64,000 nt of DNA from positions 33,788,014-33,852,013 of the forward strand of contig CP141144.1 in the NCBI GenBank assembly GCA_035235625.1. The letters are read 5' to 3'. Made by a program: the position numbers and the translations under genes. Of this stretch, positions 32,779 through 44,422 are shown piece after piece. The notes under the pieces are model-generated. The model worked only from the letters and a program-made list of their open reading frames with translations. It was not told the DNA's origin and did not search any database. The stretch comes from Saururus chinensis. Lineage: Eukaryota > Streptophyta > Magnoliopsida > Piperales > Saururaceae. The number at the start of each line of letters is the position of its first letter. Position 1 is the stretch's first letter.

Positions 32779-33153
32779 TGATAGAACTTAATACAAAAGA
32801 CTTAGACATACCTGTAGCTATTAGAATTAACAAAACTTGATCTTCTATTAATCCTCTTCAAAATCACAATAGTATTTCTAGTTTAGAATTTGGTTGAGAG
32901 TAATCTCGCTTAAGACATGAATTAGGATAACTAATGATGTATTTATAACTAAACCAGGACACAACTATTAAGAACTCTAGAATCCTGACCGTCAATCCAT
33001 AGGTTATTCAATAGTTCAAATTTGCCACTTAAAATTACAACTTAATGGGTATTTAGACTTAGGCCCATTACCCAGATAGTTTTAAAAGCCCAAAATAGTG
33101 TCAATTGAGACAATTGGGCCACTTTATATTTTATTACAAAACAAAGCCCAACA
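32779..33153 (-). repeat. 5' LTR of the minus-strand copia element
   Basis: 375 bp, partner of 29686-30052. It is followed (in element sense) by the primer binding site TTGGTATCAAGGC at about 32766-32778. Confidence 0.9.
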
Positions 33154-33917
33154 AAGTAATGATCCTGTAAATTCATATAACTCTAACAATAAAAGACAAT
33201 TCAGATATTAGTTGTGCTAGGCGAACCTCTCCCAATTGTAAGAGAGGTTAAAGTTTTGCACACTTGTGATGCATAGTGAATGCTGAGAAAGTCTCACCAA
33301 TGAAAAATTGAGAATCAAAGGAAGGAAAACAAATAAGTAGTAAATATATTCAATAGAACATTGTGAAGTGAAGTCAATACTTTTTATATGCGGAAAAGAA
33401 ATCTTATATTCCCTTTATCACACATTAATAGATTTATTTAATTTTTTAAAATACATAGCTCCATTTTCAAAATTTTAATTCATTTCATAAAACCAAATAG
33501 AGATATTAATGTGGGACAGTGGGATCATTAGTCTATGAGTGGAAACTCCACAGAAATCCTTTTGGTGCCACAAATTATATAGTCTTGGCCCAATAGAAGG
33601 ACCCTGTATTTATAGCATTTAGCTCCCATATCGGTTACCTTGCCTTGTTACCTTCTCATTCAAAGCCTGAGTACAAACCCCCCATTTTGTTAGAAATGTT
33701 TATCATTTAATACTTAAAAATATCAAAATCAACGTATATTTCTTCAAAGGAAAGATTGCTCTAAAATACTCCATACAAAGTGATGTGTACTTGATTTCAA
33801 ATTTAGGAGTAGAAAATTGACACTTTATTATTAATTAGCCGATTTGATGATTAATTTGTGTGCTTTCTGGCTAAGTACTTTATCTTTCCTTTACCAAAAG
33901 GTCTTGTGTTCTTTGCT
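33154..33917. other. Spacer between the two head-to-head copia elements
   Basis: About 760 bp, AT-rich, no recognised gene. A candidate MITE-like piece lies at about 33410-33515. This is the sequence into which both elements inserted, or part of an older repeat. Confidence 0.4.
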
Positions 33918-33922
33918 TACAT

Positions 33923-34302
33923 TGTTGGGCTTTGTTTTGTAATAAAACATACAGTGGCCTAACTGTCTCAATTGACACTGTTTTCGGCTTTTATAAAACT
34001 GTATGGGTAATGGGCCTGAGTCAGAATACTCATTAAGTTGTAGTTTTAAGTGGCAAATCTAAACCGTTGGATGACCTATGGATGGACGGTCATGATTCTA
34101 GGGTTCTTAACAGTGCTGTCTTGGTTTAGTTATAAATACACCATTAGCCATCCTGATTCGGTGTCTTAAGTGAGATTGTTCTTAGCCAAGTTCTAAACCA
34201 GAAATACTATTGTATGATTATGAAGAGGATTGGCAGAAGATCAAGCTCTGTTGATTCTAATGGCTGCAGGTATGCCTAATCTCTTGCATTTAAGTTCTTT
34301 CA
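33923..34302 (+). repeat. 5' LTR of the plus-strand copia element
   Basis: 380 bp, TGTTGGGCTTTG...AAGTTCTTTCA, followed by the primer site ATTGGTATCGAGGC (one base away from the usual TGGTATCAGAGC-type motif at several positions). Confidence 0.92.
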
Positions 34303-36287
34303 ATTGGTATCGAGGCTAGTTTATTTGATTGCTTGGAACAAAAATTTTACGGCGGACAGAATTTTTTTCTCTGTTCACAGCCATTGTAATTTTTTTTTAG
34401 GTTCCCGTAGTTTACTATATGTTTATATGGTTTACTGTAGCAATATTTCAAGTATTTTATTGTAGCTTGGCGGCTGCCGGACAGCCGCTGGACTGCGGGC
34501 CGGAGTAGATGCGCCGGCCAGAGCCGCCACCGCCAGGCGTTGGGCTTTGACCTCTACCGCCGGCCCTCCGGTTCTCGTACAGTCCAGCAGCGTTCTTAAA
34601 AAAAAATTTGTTTTTTTAACTGTGAGCGCGCTGACTTTGTGTTTTCCAGTCTCCGTAGGTCTCCGGCCGTCGCCCTGCTTTCGATCCTGCTAGCGCTGGC
34701 CACTGCAGCCTCCTCACCGTGTCTGGGCACTGCCGGCGCCACCGCTGCGTTTAAATTTGTTTTCCAACCGCTTTACTGTGTCAATTCAATCCGCCGCTGG
34801 CAGCCATTGTCGTTGACAATCAGGACCGGATCTGGAACCTCCGCCGTCGGTCGGAACTTTTCAGGCCCCTCTGGGCTACCTACGGGTCCTCATTCGCGGT
34901 TGTGGTCGCTGGGAATTTTCAATCTCACTGTTCCTATATTGAATCGCCGTTACCGACAGTTGCGCTCCAGTTTTTATGGCTGGCTCTGTCATTGCCGTCG
35001 CCGGATGGAATTTTTCCAGGACTCACAGGCTGTGGCGGGCCTCGAGGGACGGCGACAGGTTTTGTGGAAGGCAGCTGGATTTCTGTCATCAACCTCGAGA
35101 GGTTGAAGACGACCCGTAGAAGTGGGTCACCTCGACCCACTTTTACGGGTTGTTGCTGACCCACGCTGGGTTTGTTCAACCCGCGCTGGGCTTCACTGAC
35201 CCGCGTCGTCGGTTAGCTCTTGACCCGGCCCAAACCGGGTCTTCAGACCCGATTTGGTCTATTCTGGGACAAATTTTTTTTGTCATTAAAAAAAATTTGG
35301 AAATTTTTTTTACAATGATGATTGCATGTGGTATTATGGATGTGTTTGTTTTAATTATCATGATCAAGGCTTTATTAATGTTATGGGCTGGCCAGGGGAT
35401 TATATTGCAATCGTATGCTTATCAATTTTTTTAAAATTGTTGAGTGCACCACTTATGTATTTTTGAGAGAGAGTGTACATTATACTCATTGTAAGCGACA
35501 CCAGAATTGAAGGACCCTGTCTGGAGGCGGATGCAGTCATGAAGAATTAATGTACATATTTTCTATTTTAGGGGCTTATAGCTTCCAACTTGTACATTTT
35601 TTTTTAAAAGGACTGTATAAGGACTTTGGACTATATATTTATTTGTGGTGTGTGGTGATGGAACCCCTGGCCAAGTCCCAAAAGCCTGATGACAAAATTG
35701 ACATTAATGCCCCTGTCAATTTTGTATATGGATATTTTTATGCTTGTTTGATAATTAATTGCATTCATTTTGTTATTTGAAATGGTGAATAACACAAATT
35801 CAGTTCCCACGCCCGTTGAGATAATTTAGGAATGGCTAAAGCATCCTAAGTTATTTGTCAATGTGTGAATCATATAGAATGCTACCATGAGGTACATAGA
35901 TTCACATACATAAAAATATTGTGCTATCATTAAATTCTGATTATGTAACAAAGACTGTTATCCAGCCCCAAAAGGAGGTGGTAGTTAGCGTTACATAATT
36001 AAGATAGGGTGGAGGGTTATATATTTTAACATTGGTGAATCCCTATGCCCAGAAGTGTGGGATTTTCCTGTCATGTTTTATGTATAACCCACTAGCCTTA
36101 TCATGAGACAAAATAAACATTTGTTTCTACACAGCTTAGTAAATTTGATGCAGATTACAACCTTTGCCCAAAGGGAGGTTTACTATTTTACTACATGATT
36201 TTAGCATTGGCTATTTCATACTTATGTTATTATTTCTTGCCCTCTTTAATGTTTGCATGTATTTATTCTTTTATTGCAACTTATTAG
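34303..36287 (+). other. Copia untranslated leader
   Basis: The first ~950 bp is GC-rich and parallels the leader of the minus-strand copy, including CGCTGGGTTTGTTCAACCCG-type inverted motifs at 35105-35250. The rest (35620-36287) is AT-rich and absent from the deletion derivative. The 155-codon frame at 34639 starts with a signal-like run but has no counterpart frame in the other copy and is not taken as a gene. Confidence 0.65.
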
Positions 36288-37062
36288 TCTTTTATTTCTG
36301 ACCCTAATCAACACCTTCTATTATTGTCTGGGGACAATTTTATGGATTGGAAGAAAAAAATTATTTTACTATTAGGGTGCATGGACTTGGACTTAGCATT
36401 TCGTATGGATGCACCCACCACTCCTACGGAAAAAAGTACGCCAAGTGAGGTAGCATCTTTTAAAAAGTGGGAGCGGTCTAACCGCTTAAGCATAATGCTC
36501 ATGAGGTCTCACATCAATAAAAGCATTAGGGGATCTATCCCAGAATGTGCTACAGTCCAAGAACTTTTGACAGCTATTGAAGCTCAATTTAAGAGTTCTG
36601 ATAAAGCCTTGGCCAGCACCTTAATGTCCAAGTTGTCATCCATGAGGCTAACAGATGACAAATGGGTGAGAGAGCATATCATGCAAATGGGTGATATTGC
36701 TAATCAGTTAAACAACATGAAAATAAAGATTGATGATATTTTTTTGGTCTACTTTATTCTGAACTCCCTGCCTGCACAATATGGACCATTCAAGATCTCT
36801 TATAACACACATAACACTCAGTGGTCAGTCAATGACCTTCTGAGTATGTGTGTGCAGGAGAGGGGAGACTTAAGTAAGAGAAGCTAGAGAGTGCCCTCTA
36901 GTTTATCATAAAGGACAAAAGAAGGGTAATCATGGTGCTTCAATAAAAAAAGCTGGTAAAGGTGTACCAATGAAGTCTACTAGTGTCACCAAGGAAACGA
37001 AATGCTTTTTCTGCAAGAAGAAAGGACACATGAAGAAAGATTGCCCTAAGTATCAGAAGTGA
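36288..37062 (+). pseudogene. Copia gag with zinc knuckle
   Basis: Open from about 36288 to 36887 without an obvious ATG. It reads LSGDNFMDWKKKIILLLGCM, then FKKWERSNRLSIMLMRSHIN, MSKLSSMRLTDDKWVREHIM, DDIFLVYFILNSLPAQYGPF and ending VNDLLSMCVQERGDLSKRS. This is the UBN2/Gag-Pol capsid pattern of plant copia elements. A stop follows, then a CCHC zinc knuckle CFFCKKKGHMKKDC (37003-37044), which keeps all four ligands (CX2CX4HX4C). Confidence 0.85.
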
Positions 37063-37137
37063 CTTGCCAAAAAAGGAGGTAATTTCATGTCATTAGTGTG
37101 TTATGAATCTAATTATGTTGATTCTCATCATAATAAC

Positions 37138-38527
37138 ACATAGTGGATTGACTCTGGTTCTACAATCCATGTTTCTACTATCATACAGGGGTTTCTCAAT
37201 ATAAGGAAACCAAATGACGGGGAGCACAACATCTATTTTGGAAATAAGATGTGTTCGAAGGTTGAAGGTGTGTGGACATATAAACTTGTTCTCCATACAG
37301 GATACACCTTAGATTTCGAGAGAGCTTTCTATATTCCAAGTTTTTCTAAAAACTTAGTTTCTGTATCAAGACTAGTGCCTCATGGCTTTAATTTTCAGTT
37401 TATGAATTCTTCATTTCTGATTATTAAAGATCCAGTCACCATTGGTTCTAGTTCTTTGATTGATAGATTATATTGTCTCTCTTTGCATGTTTCTTTTGAA
37501 CAATCTATGATGTCTGTGCAATGAAGTGTTATTAAAAAGAACTCCTCTATGTTATGGCACAGGCGGTTGGGGCATATCTCCATTGATCGCTTAAAGAAAT
37601 TAGGAGGGGAAGGAGTTTTAAAAACTCTTGACTTTACTGATTTAGAGACATGTATAGACTACATAAAGGAAAAGCAGACTAACAAGTCTTCTAAGGGTGC
37701 TAAGAGGCATGATGATAAATTAGGCACCATACACACTGATATCTGTGGACCGTTTAGTACTCCCTGTCTGAATGGTCAAAGGTATTTCATTACCTTTATA
37801 AATGATCATACCCGATACATGTATCTTTATCTTTTAAATGAAAAATCTGAAGCATTTGATGCTTTCAAGACTTATAAGGCAGAGGTAGAAAAATAATCTG
37901 GATTGAGTATCAAAATTGTTAGATCAGACAGAAGAGGGGAATACTATGGTAGGTACATAGAGAGTGGACAAAAACCTGGATCATTGCACAGTTCTTGAAG
38001 GAAAATGGTATTGTTGCATAATACACAGTACTAGGCACACCACAACAAAATGATGTTGTTGAAAGGAGAAACCACACTTTGATGGATATGGTAGGAGTAT
38101 GATCAGTAACTCCTCTCTTCCTCTCAATATGTGGAGTGAAGCCTTAAAGACAGCTGTGTACATTTTAAATCGAGTTCCATTTAAAGTCGTTCCTAAAACA
38201 CCCTTTGAGCTATGGAATGGATGGAAACCTAGTTTAGATCATGTACACATCTGGGGTTGTCTTGTTAAGGTTAGGGTGTACAATCCACTTGAGAAGAAGC
38301 TTGACTCTAAGATTGTCAGTGGATTTTTCATTGGCTATGCAGAAAGGTCTAAGGGTTATAGGTTTTATTGTCCATCTCACACCCCTACAGTAGTTGAAGC
38401 ACGAAATGCACGTTTTCTTGAGCAAGACAACTTCAGTGGGAGTATTTCCCCTCAACACATTGTGTTTGAGGAAATATGGGTTTCAGTTGTTATACCCACA
38501 TCCGGTGGAGGAACACATCACCAATAG
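37138..38527 (+). pseudogene. Copia protease remnant and integrase
   Basis: The protease active-site region reads WIDSGSTIHVST (37144 onward). Then FYIPSFSKNLVSVSRL and the gag-pre-integrase LWHRRLGHISIDRLKKLG (37552), with a missing CxxC part of the zinc-binding site. The integrase core has HTDICGPF (first Asp), TFINDHTRYMYLYLL and VRSDRRGEYYG, then a frameshift near 37975 through the HHNKM-like third catalytic region. The C-terminal part reads [40 protein letters not shown] and [17 protein letters not shown]. Stops at 37522, 37894 and the frameshift make it inactive. Confidence 0.85.
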
Positions 38528-38639
38528 TGATTCCAGAGCAGCCTCTCCTTCCTCACCATCCCCTCAAGAACAAGTTGCTGAAGTTCCAATTGCACAGGCA
38601 CCACCGCCTGTTGCTGACATTGAACTTCGAAGGTCCTCA

Positions 38640-39471
38640 AGAGTAAGGAAACCTGCACTCCCTTCTGACTATGTTGTATACCTCCAGGAGTCTAACGAGA
38701 ATGTTGGACTCATTCAAGATCCTATTACATATTCACAGGCCATGTCTGGAGATAACTTTAGTAAATGGTATGTTGCCATGCAGGATGAGATGAAATCTAT
38801 GATTGATAATCAAGTGTGGGATCTCATAGAGTTACCGCAGAGCGCCAGAACTCTTGGCTCCTAGGTCTATAAGACTAAATTAGATCCATCTGGTAACATT
38901 AGCAGATATAAGGCCCGACTTGTAGCCAAAGGTTTTCTTTAGAAAGATGGTGTTGACTATAATGAAACCTTCTCTCCAGTTTCTACGAAGGATTCATTGA
39001 GAGTTATTTTGGCCCTTGTAGCTCATTTTGACTTGGAGTTACATCAAATAGATGTCAAGATGACATTCTTGAATGGGGATCTTGAGGAGGAGATGTATAT
39101 GATTCTGCCTGAAGGATTCACCTCAGATAAAGGAAGTCATCTGGTTTGTAGACTCAAGAAGTCAATATACGGACTGAAACAGGCCTCCTGACAGTGGTAT
39201 TTGAATTTCAACGATGTTATTACTTCATTTGATTTTAAGGAGAACATTATTGATCAATGCATATACCTTAAGGTTAGTGGGAGTCGCTACACGTTTCTGG
39301 TCTTGTATGTTGATGATATTCTACTTGCAAGCAGTGACTTAAGGATGTTGCACGAGACTAAGCAGTTTCTTTCTCAGAACTTTGACATGAAAGATTTAGG
39401 AGAGGCATCCTATGTCATAGGGATTGAGATCTATCGTAATAGATCCACAAGGATCCTTAGGTTGTCTCAAC
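38640..39471 (+). pseudogene. Copia reverse transcriptase, N-terminal part (interrupted)
   Basis: QDPITYSQAMSGDNFSKWYV, a stop at 38862, RYKARLVAKGFL, a stop, DYNETFSPVSTKDSLRVILA, LHQIDVKMTFLNGDLEEEMY (catalytic first Asp present), PEGFTSDKG, KKSIYGLKQAS, a stop, then LYVDDILLASSD and RILRLSQQAY where the solo LTR interrupts. The remainder resumes after 43142. Confidence 0.88.
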
Positions 39472-40141
39472 AGGCCTATCACGCCCCGGCGATTACCGAC
39501 CCGAGCCGAACCCGGTCCAAGGGCCGGTCAAACGCACGGGGGCGACGAAGGGAAAATTGAGAAATGATTTAGCAGAAGACTTAACCCTAACCATGGGCGA
39601 TTTAACAGAATTACGGAGTACGGACAATCCTTTGAGCAAGAGTAAATAAGAAGGAAAGAAATAGTGTTGCTTATCACAAAGTAAACAACAAATCTCAAAC
39701 CCACATGCTTAGTTAACTATAGCCCACACTGGCTCAAAATAAGTCTTAAGCATCACAACTGTAAAATGTGACATAAATCCAAAACAAAGAACCATACACA
39801 AAGGTTCTAAACATAAAGCATAAAACCAAAGGAAAATAAGTCACACAACGATCTCCACGATCACATCCAAGTCATCTCCAACCTTTCCTCAAAGAGGAGA
39901 TCCTGTCCATCTGCGTGTCGCACCATGCAGCCCCAAAACAAAACACAAGAAAGAGGGGTGAGTTTAACAAACTCAGCAATGGTTTTTAATATCACTATCA
40001 ACATCAAAAATACGACAGCATAGCAATATAATCATTCTGATCAAAGATTGGCAAGGTGCATCATTTTCTGATCACACATATACATCACCAAAAACTGCAT
40101 CATAGTGTATAATCTACATAATGTCATTCACATCATAACAT

Positions 40142-40586
40142 CCTGCATGAAATGTATCTCTAACATACATATTCCATCATGCATCACATCAGAATCAACC
40201 TGCATGGATGTATCGCTAACATACATATTCCCACATGCTTCATATCATAATCAACCTGCATGAATGTATCTCTAATGTACATATTCCATCATGCATCATA
40301 TCATAATCAACCTGCATTGATGTATCTCTAACATACATATTCCCTCATGCATCACCTCATAACAACCTGCATGAATGTATCTCTAACAACATATTCCCTC
40401 ATGCATCACATCATAACAACCTGCATGAATGTATCTCTAACATACATATTCCCTCATGCATCACATCATAACAACCTGCATGAATGTATCTCTAACGTAC
40501 ATATTCCATCATGCATTACATCATAATCAACCTGCATAAATGTATCTCTAACATACATATTAAATCGTGTGTCACATCATTCTCAT
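40142..40586. repeat. Eight-copy ~56-bp tandem repeat in the solo LTR
   Basis: CCTGCATGAATGTATCTCTA starts recur at about 40142, 40199, 40255, 40311, 40366, 40421, 40475 and 40531, giving unit lengths of 54-57 bp. Related TATGCATG units occur in the LTR-like region at 5970-6260 and ~34-bp units at 60740-60900. Confidence 0.9.
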
Positions 40587-40679
40587 TCACCATGCATGTA
40601 TAAGTGTCACATACACACGCTAGTCCATCATGCAAGTCCATACACATAGAGAATAAACCTGCTCTTCAAGACCGGAGCC

Positions 40680-40870
40680 CTCAAGCAAACACTTATCAAA
40701 TAGACATGCTCCTCAAGCCAACGCCTACGAGCAACTCCTGCTCCTCAAGGCCAACACCTTTGAGCAACTCCTGCTCCTCAAGGCCAACGCCTTCGAGCAA
40801 CTCCTGCTCCTCAAGGCTAACGCCTTCGAGCAACGCTTGCCCATCAAGTCTAAACTCCCGGGCAACCCTG
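40680..40870. repeat. 33-bp tandem repeat in the solo LTR
   Basis: TCAAGGCCAACGCCTTCGAG-type units start at about 40712, 40745, 40778 and 40811, exactly 33 bp apart, with degraded copies on both sides. The unit length is a multiple of three, so open frames on both strands are by-products. Confidence 0.88.
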
Positions 40871-41869
40871 CTTGTCAAGACTAAAGTCTCAAGCAACAAC
40901 ACTTAGCAAGCCGGTGCACTCGGACAAACCAGCTGGATTCTCAGGGTCCAGCGAATCATAAATAATCCCAATCCGCAAGACAAGTACACAACTCATCCCT
41001 ACTTAACTCCATTTAACTAGACTCAACCCGGGGAGTGCACTCGTTCCACACAGGAACTCAAATCAAAACATGTCCTTTCGGACCAATCAACTTTCGATTA
41101 ATCCACGACCGATCAATCCAGCACACGATTTCACCACATTGCATCCAATCGGTCAAATTTGATTAACCTCGATGAAGCCTCAATTGGAAATCCATTTTCA
41201 TGATGCATGCAGCATGGTACATACGTGGGCAAGACATACATGAATCCTAATCCATGATAAGTGCTCTCATCAGCCCCTAATGCATCATTCATAATCACAA
41301 TATCAAGCTTCAACATCATCATTTAACCCCCACATGTGTGTGTAACTAGCAGAAGCACTCCACACAATGCATGCCAACATGCTTGAAATTAAACTCACTA
41401 CCACACTACACATGTGAATTACCATCTAAACATGAATTCCAACGGAAATCATAGGAGAAGAATCATTGAAAGCATAACTCAAATCAAAACTCGACCACAA
41501 AAGCTAAACACATATAAGATCGTTCATTTCATCCTTGAGTCATGGCATTCACCAACATCCACACATCATCTAACCACATTCTATCATGACAAATCAGTCC
41601 ATTAATAAGTTGTAGTCCTACTGAAAATATGCTTAACCAAAGGGGATCAACCATTCACAATTTCAAGATGACAATTCCAACATCATGCCACAAAACATGT
41701 CATTCTACATAACTTAAAACATATATATATACCACAACTTCTAACCTCAATAGCATGCTCTTCAAGTAGCTCATTATAGCTCAAAACACTCCACATTCAT
41801 ATGAAATTGGCAAGCTAAAGTGGAATCATCGAAATAAACATCATGCATTAGAACACAATTCTGCTGTGT

Positions 41870-42035
41870 AGCCGTTCGAACGCCCTGCAGGCCGTTCGAT
41901 CGGCTAAACGGGAAAATTTCAAATTCACAGTTTGGCCGTTCGAACGCCAAGTAAGCCGTTCGATCGGCTGAACTGGAAAACTGTCGTTCCAACAGTGTTG
42001 CCATTCGAACGCCCAGAAGGGCCGTTCGAATGCCA
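41870..42035. repeat. GCCGTTCGA(A/T)CG-type palindromic boxes
   Basis: At least six copies of GCCGTTCGAACGCC or GCCGTTCGATCGGC alternate about every 20-55 bp. CGTTCGAACG is a perfect palindrome. The block is much richer in CpG than its surroundings. Confidence 0.8.
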
Positions 42036-43141
42036 ACAAGGCAGAACTGAACCATCTTCTTCCTTTCACAATTTCAAACCGAAACACCATTGATAACACT
42101 TCAAATCATCATCTAACACCCTAATTATCATCAAAAGTCCTTCATGACTTCCAGAATGTTAAACCATATCATAATAAGGCAAAACCCTAAGAAATCAGGA
42201 TTAAATATTTTCATTTTCTAATCATGCTATTAACACACCAAATCAAGTAACCCCATTCGAAATAAGCCAAAAATCAAGAGTTTTACCATGGTTAAATTGA
42301 AAATTTGAAGATCCATTACCTTAGCACTTGATTAAGCTCGGATTTGAGGGTCACCCTTCTTGAAAACCTTACAAACACATTGAGTTTGAATTAAACTCCA
42401 TTAAAAATCGATTTACCAAAGAAATCCCTAATTAAAACTTAGATCTAGGGCTTGTTGATTATAAAAAATCGAATTTTGAAAGCTAGGGTTTGTAGTAAAA
42501 TATAAATCAGTAGTTTTTGATGTCCAAAAATGAATTGAAACAAAGGGGAAATGGTAGATTTAGAAGAGATTAAGAAGAAAACTAGGGTTTAGTGCTTAAT
42601 TAGAGTAGGCTTACCTTAAACACCTTCTAATTCGGGCCTAATTGGGGATTAGGCCTGACCTCTCCTCCTCAGCCTATTCCCAAAATAGAAATGGCTCAGG
42701 TTTGCCATTTTATAGTAAGGGTTGGGGTATGTATGGGTAAGTTATGGGGTGTAAATAGGAAAAGTAGGCTAAAATGGGTATTTTATAAATTTAAGCACTA
42801 ATTAAGCCTAAGAAAATTCTGAAAATTTTTGTATGGGCTTAAGTAGATATCTGGGTTCATTTGATCCAGAAACCGAAATTTTGATGGTGGGGCCCACAGG
42901 GGTCCCCGCCAAAACCTTAATTTTTGGAAAAATAGTAAAAATTCTAAAAAAATCTCAAAAATTCACATTTGATTCAAAATCACTTAAAACCACCAATCTT
43001 AAATTTGATTTTTATTAAAACCATCATAAACACCATTTATTCACGAAATCACCGAATAAATCAGAAAACGTGTTAACCTCACGATAACCGATGATTAAAG
43101 AAAGCCAAAAACCGGTTTAAGATCAGGGATCTTACAAGGCC

Positions 43142-43957
43142 TATATTAATAAAGTTCTGAAACGGTTTAACATGGAAAACTGCTCATGTAGTGCAGCTTC
43201 TATTGTGAAGGGTGACAAATTTGGCTTGTTCCAGTATCCAAAGAATTCTTTAGAGTTGGACAGCATGAAGGACATTCCTTATGCATCGGCAGTTGGTAGT
43301 ATGATGTACTTAGAGGTCTGTACAAAACCTGATATTGCCTTTGCTATGGGAATGCTGGGTAGATATCAAAAAAATCCAGGGATGGATCATTGGAGAGATG
43401 CAAAGAAGGTTATGAGGTATCTGCAAGGAACGAAGGATTACATGCTAAGATACAGACATTCTGATTATTTGGAACTGGTTGGATACATAGATGCAGACTT
43501 TGCTGGTTGTGTTGACTCGAAAAAGTCGACATCGGGTTATATTTTCTTTTTGGCAGGCGGTGCTGTCTCTTGGAAAAGTATTAAACAAACCCTTACCACG
43601 TCGTCGACTATGGAGGAAGAGTTTGTTGCTTGTTATGAGGGCATGTCACATGCTACTTGGCTGATGAACTTTGTCACAAGACTTACTATTATAAATTCCA
43701 TTTCTAAGCCGTTAAAGATGTTCTGTGATAATAGTGCTGCTGTGTTTTCCACGAAGAACAACAAGAGTGGAAGTCAAAGTAAGCACATCGACATCAAATA
43801 TCTTGTTGTTCGGGATCGTGTTAAAGAAGGGACAATTGTTATTGAGCATATAGGTACTGAGCTTATGGTTGCTGATTCAATGACTAAGGGCTTACCCCCT
43901 TCTCTATTTACGAGTCATGTGGATCGTATGGGTCTTCTTAGCTCATTGTGCATTTGA
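43142..43957 (+). pseudogene. Copia reverse transcriptase C-terminal part and RNase H
   Basis: Resumes with YINKVLKRFNMENCSCSAAS, then KFGLFQYPKNSLELDSMKDI, DIAFAMGMLGRYQKNPG, the RNase H motif changed to YIDADFAG, SSTMEEEFVACYEG, DNSAAVFSTKNNKSGSQSKH and ends GLLSSLCI then TGA. It is the intact counterpart of 30515-31300 on the minus strand, with scattered substitutions. The first Asp of the RNase H site is preserved in ...IDAD.... Confidence 0.88.
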
Positions 43958-44422
43958 TTTTGCTTATGTACTTTTGGACTTTATTCATTTATCATAGCAG
44001 TTACAGTTTCTTTTCTTGTTGTGTCTCATTTTTTAGTGCACTTAAGTACGAGATAATATTTGCAAAATGAGTGGGAGCATGCTTTCACTCATAAATCTAT
44101 ATTTCCACATATAGCAATCAAACAGAATGAATTAGTTGCATCGTGATACATGGAAGAGAATGTTCTCCTCTGATGACATAACCGCCTTGATTCATGCAAT
44201 TATGACATTTTGTAAGAGTATAAAGTTACCACATACAGTTCGAAGGGTATTATTTTTTTTTAAAAATTGTATGTGTATACGAAACTCATTTTAAAGTTTC
44301 CCATTACTCACTTGGTTATTTTTTTAACTAAAATATTTTTTTTCAAATTTAGTTTAATTGAGCCAAGTGGGAGATTTTATTCTTTTTATGGTTCAATTGA
44401 GAAGTTGTGCCGAGTGGGAGAA

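Larger units (their letters stand above)
29686..33153 (-). mobile_element. Ty1/copia deletion derivative (two LTRs, RT-RNase H only)
   Basis: Complete element ends on the minus strand. The 3' LTR is 29686-30052, the 5' LTR 32779-33153, both TGTTGGGC...TTCTATCA. Flanks AAGTG (29681-29685) and AAGTA (33154-33158) are a target duplication with one mismatch. A Met-tRNA-type primer site (TTGGTATCAAGGC) follows the 5' LTR and a purine tract (AAGTGGGAGAA) precedes the 3' LTR. Gag, protease, integrase and the first part of RT are missing: the leader joins RT at AAGGA (31566-31570), which corresponds to a 3618-bp deletion relative to the plus-strand copy. The remaining RT-RNase H frame is open. Confidence 0.85.
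39477..43136 (-). mobile_element. Nested 3.66-kb gypsy (Tekay/Del-type) solo LTR, TSD AGGCC
   Basis: Inserted in copia RT. AGGCC lies at 39472-39476 and again at 43137-43141, and removing one copy plus the insert restores the sequence seen uninterrupted at 31310-31345. In minus sense it begins TGTAAGATCCC and ends GGGGCGTGATA. There is no polymerase or gag inside, so it is a solo LTR formed by recombination. It contains three separate tandem-repeat blocks (40142-40586, 40680-40870, 41870-42035). Confidence 0.88.

Noticed and set aside
34639..35159. 155-codon frame with signal-like start in the copia leader
   Set aside because: The related leader on the minus strand does not keep the frame, and the position is untranslated leader of the element.
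40142..40586. Regular ~56-bp spacing resembling a CRISPR array
   Set aside because: The whole unit repeats with no unique spacers, it lies in a plant LTR, and there are no cas genes.
40604..40906. 100-codon Ser/Pro-rich repetitive frame
   Set aside because: It reads a 33-bp tandem array inside a solo LTR; both strands are open for the same reason.
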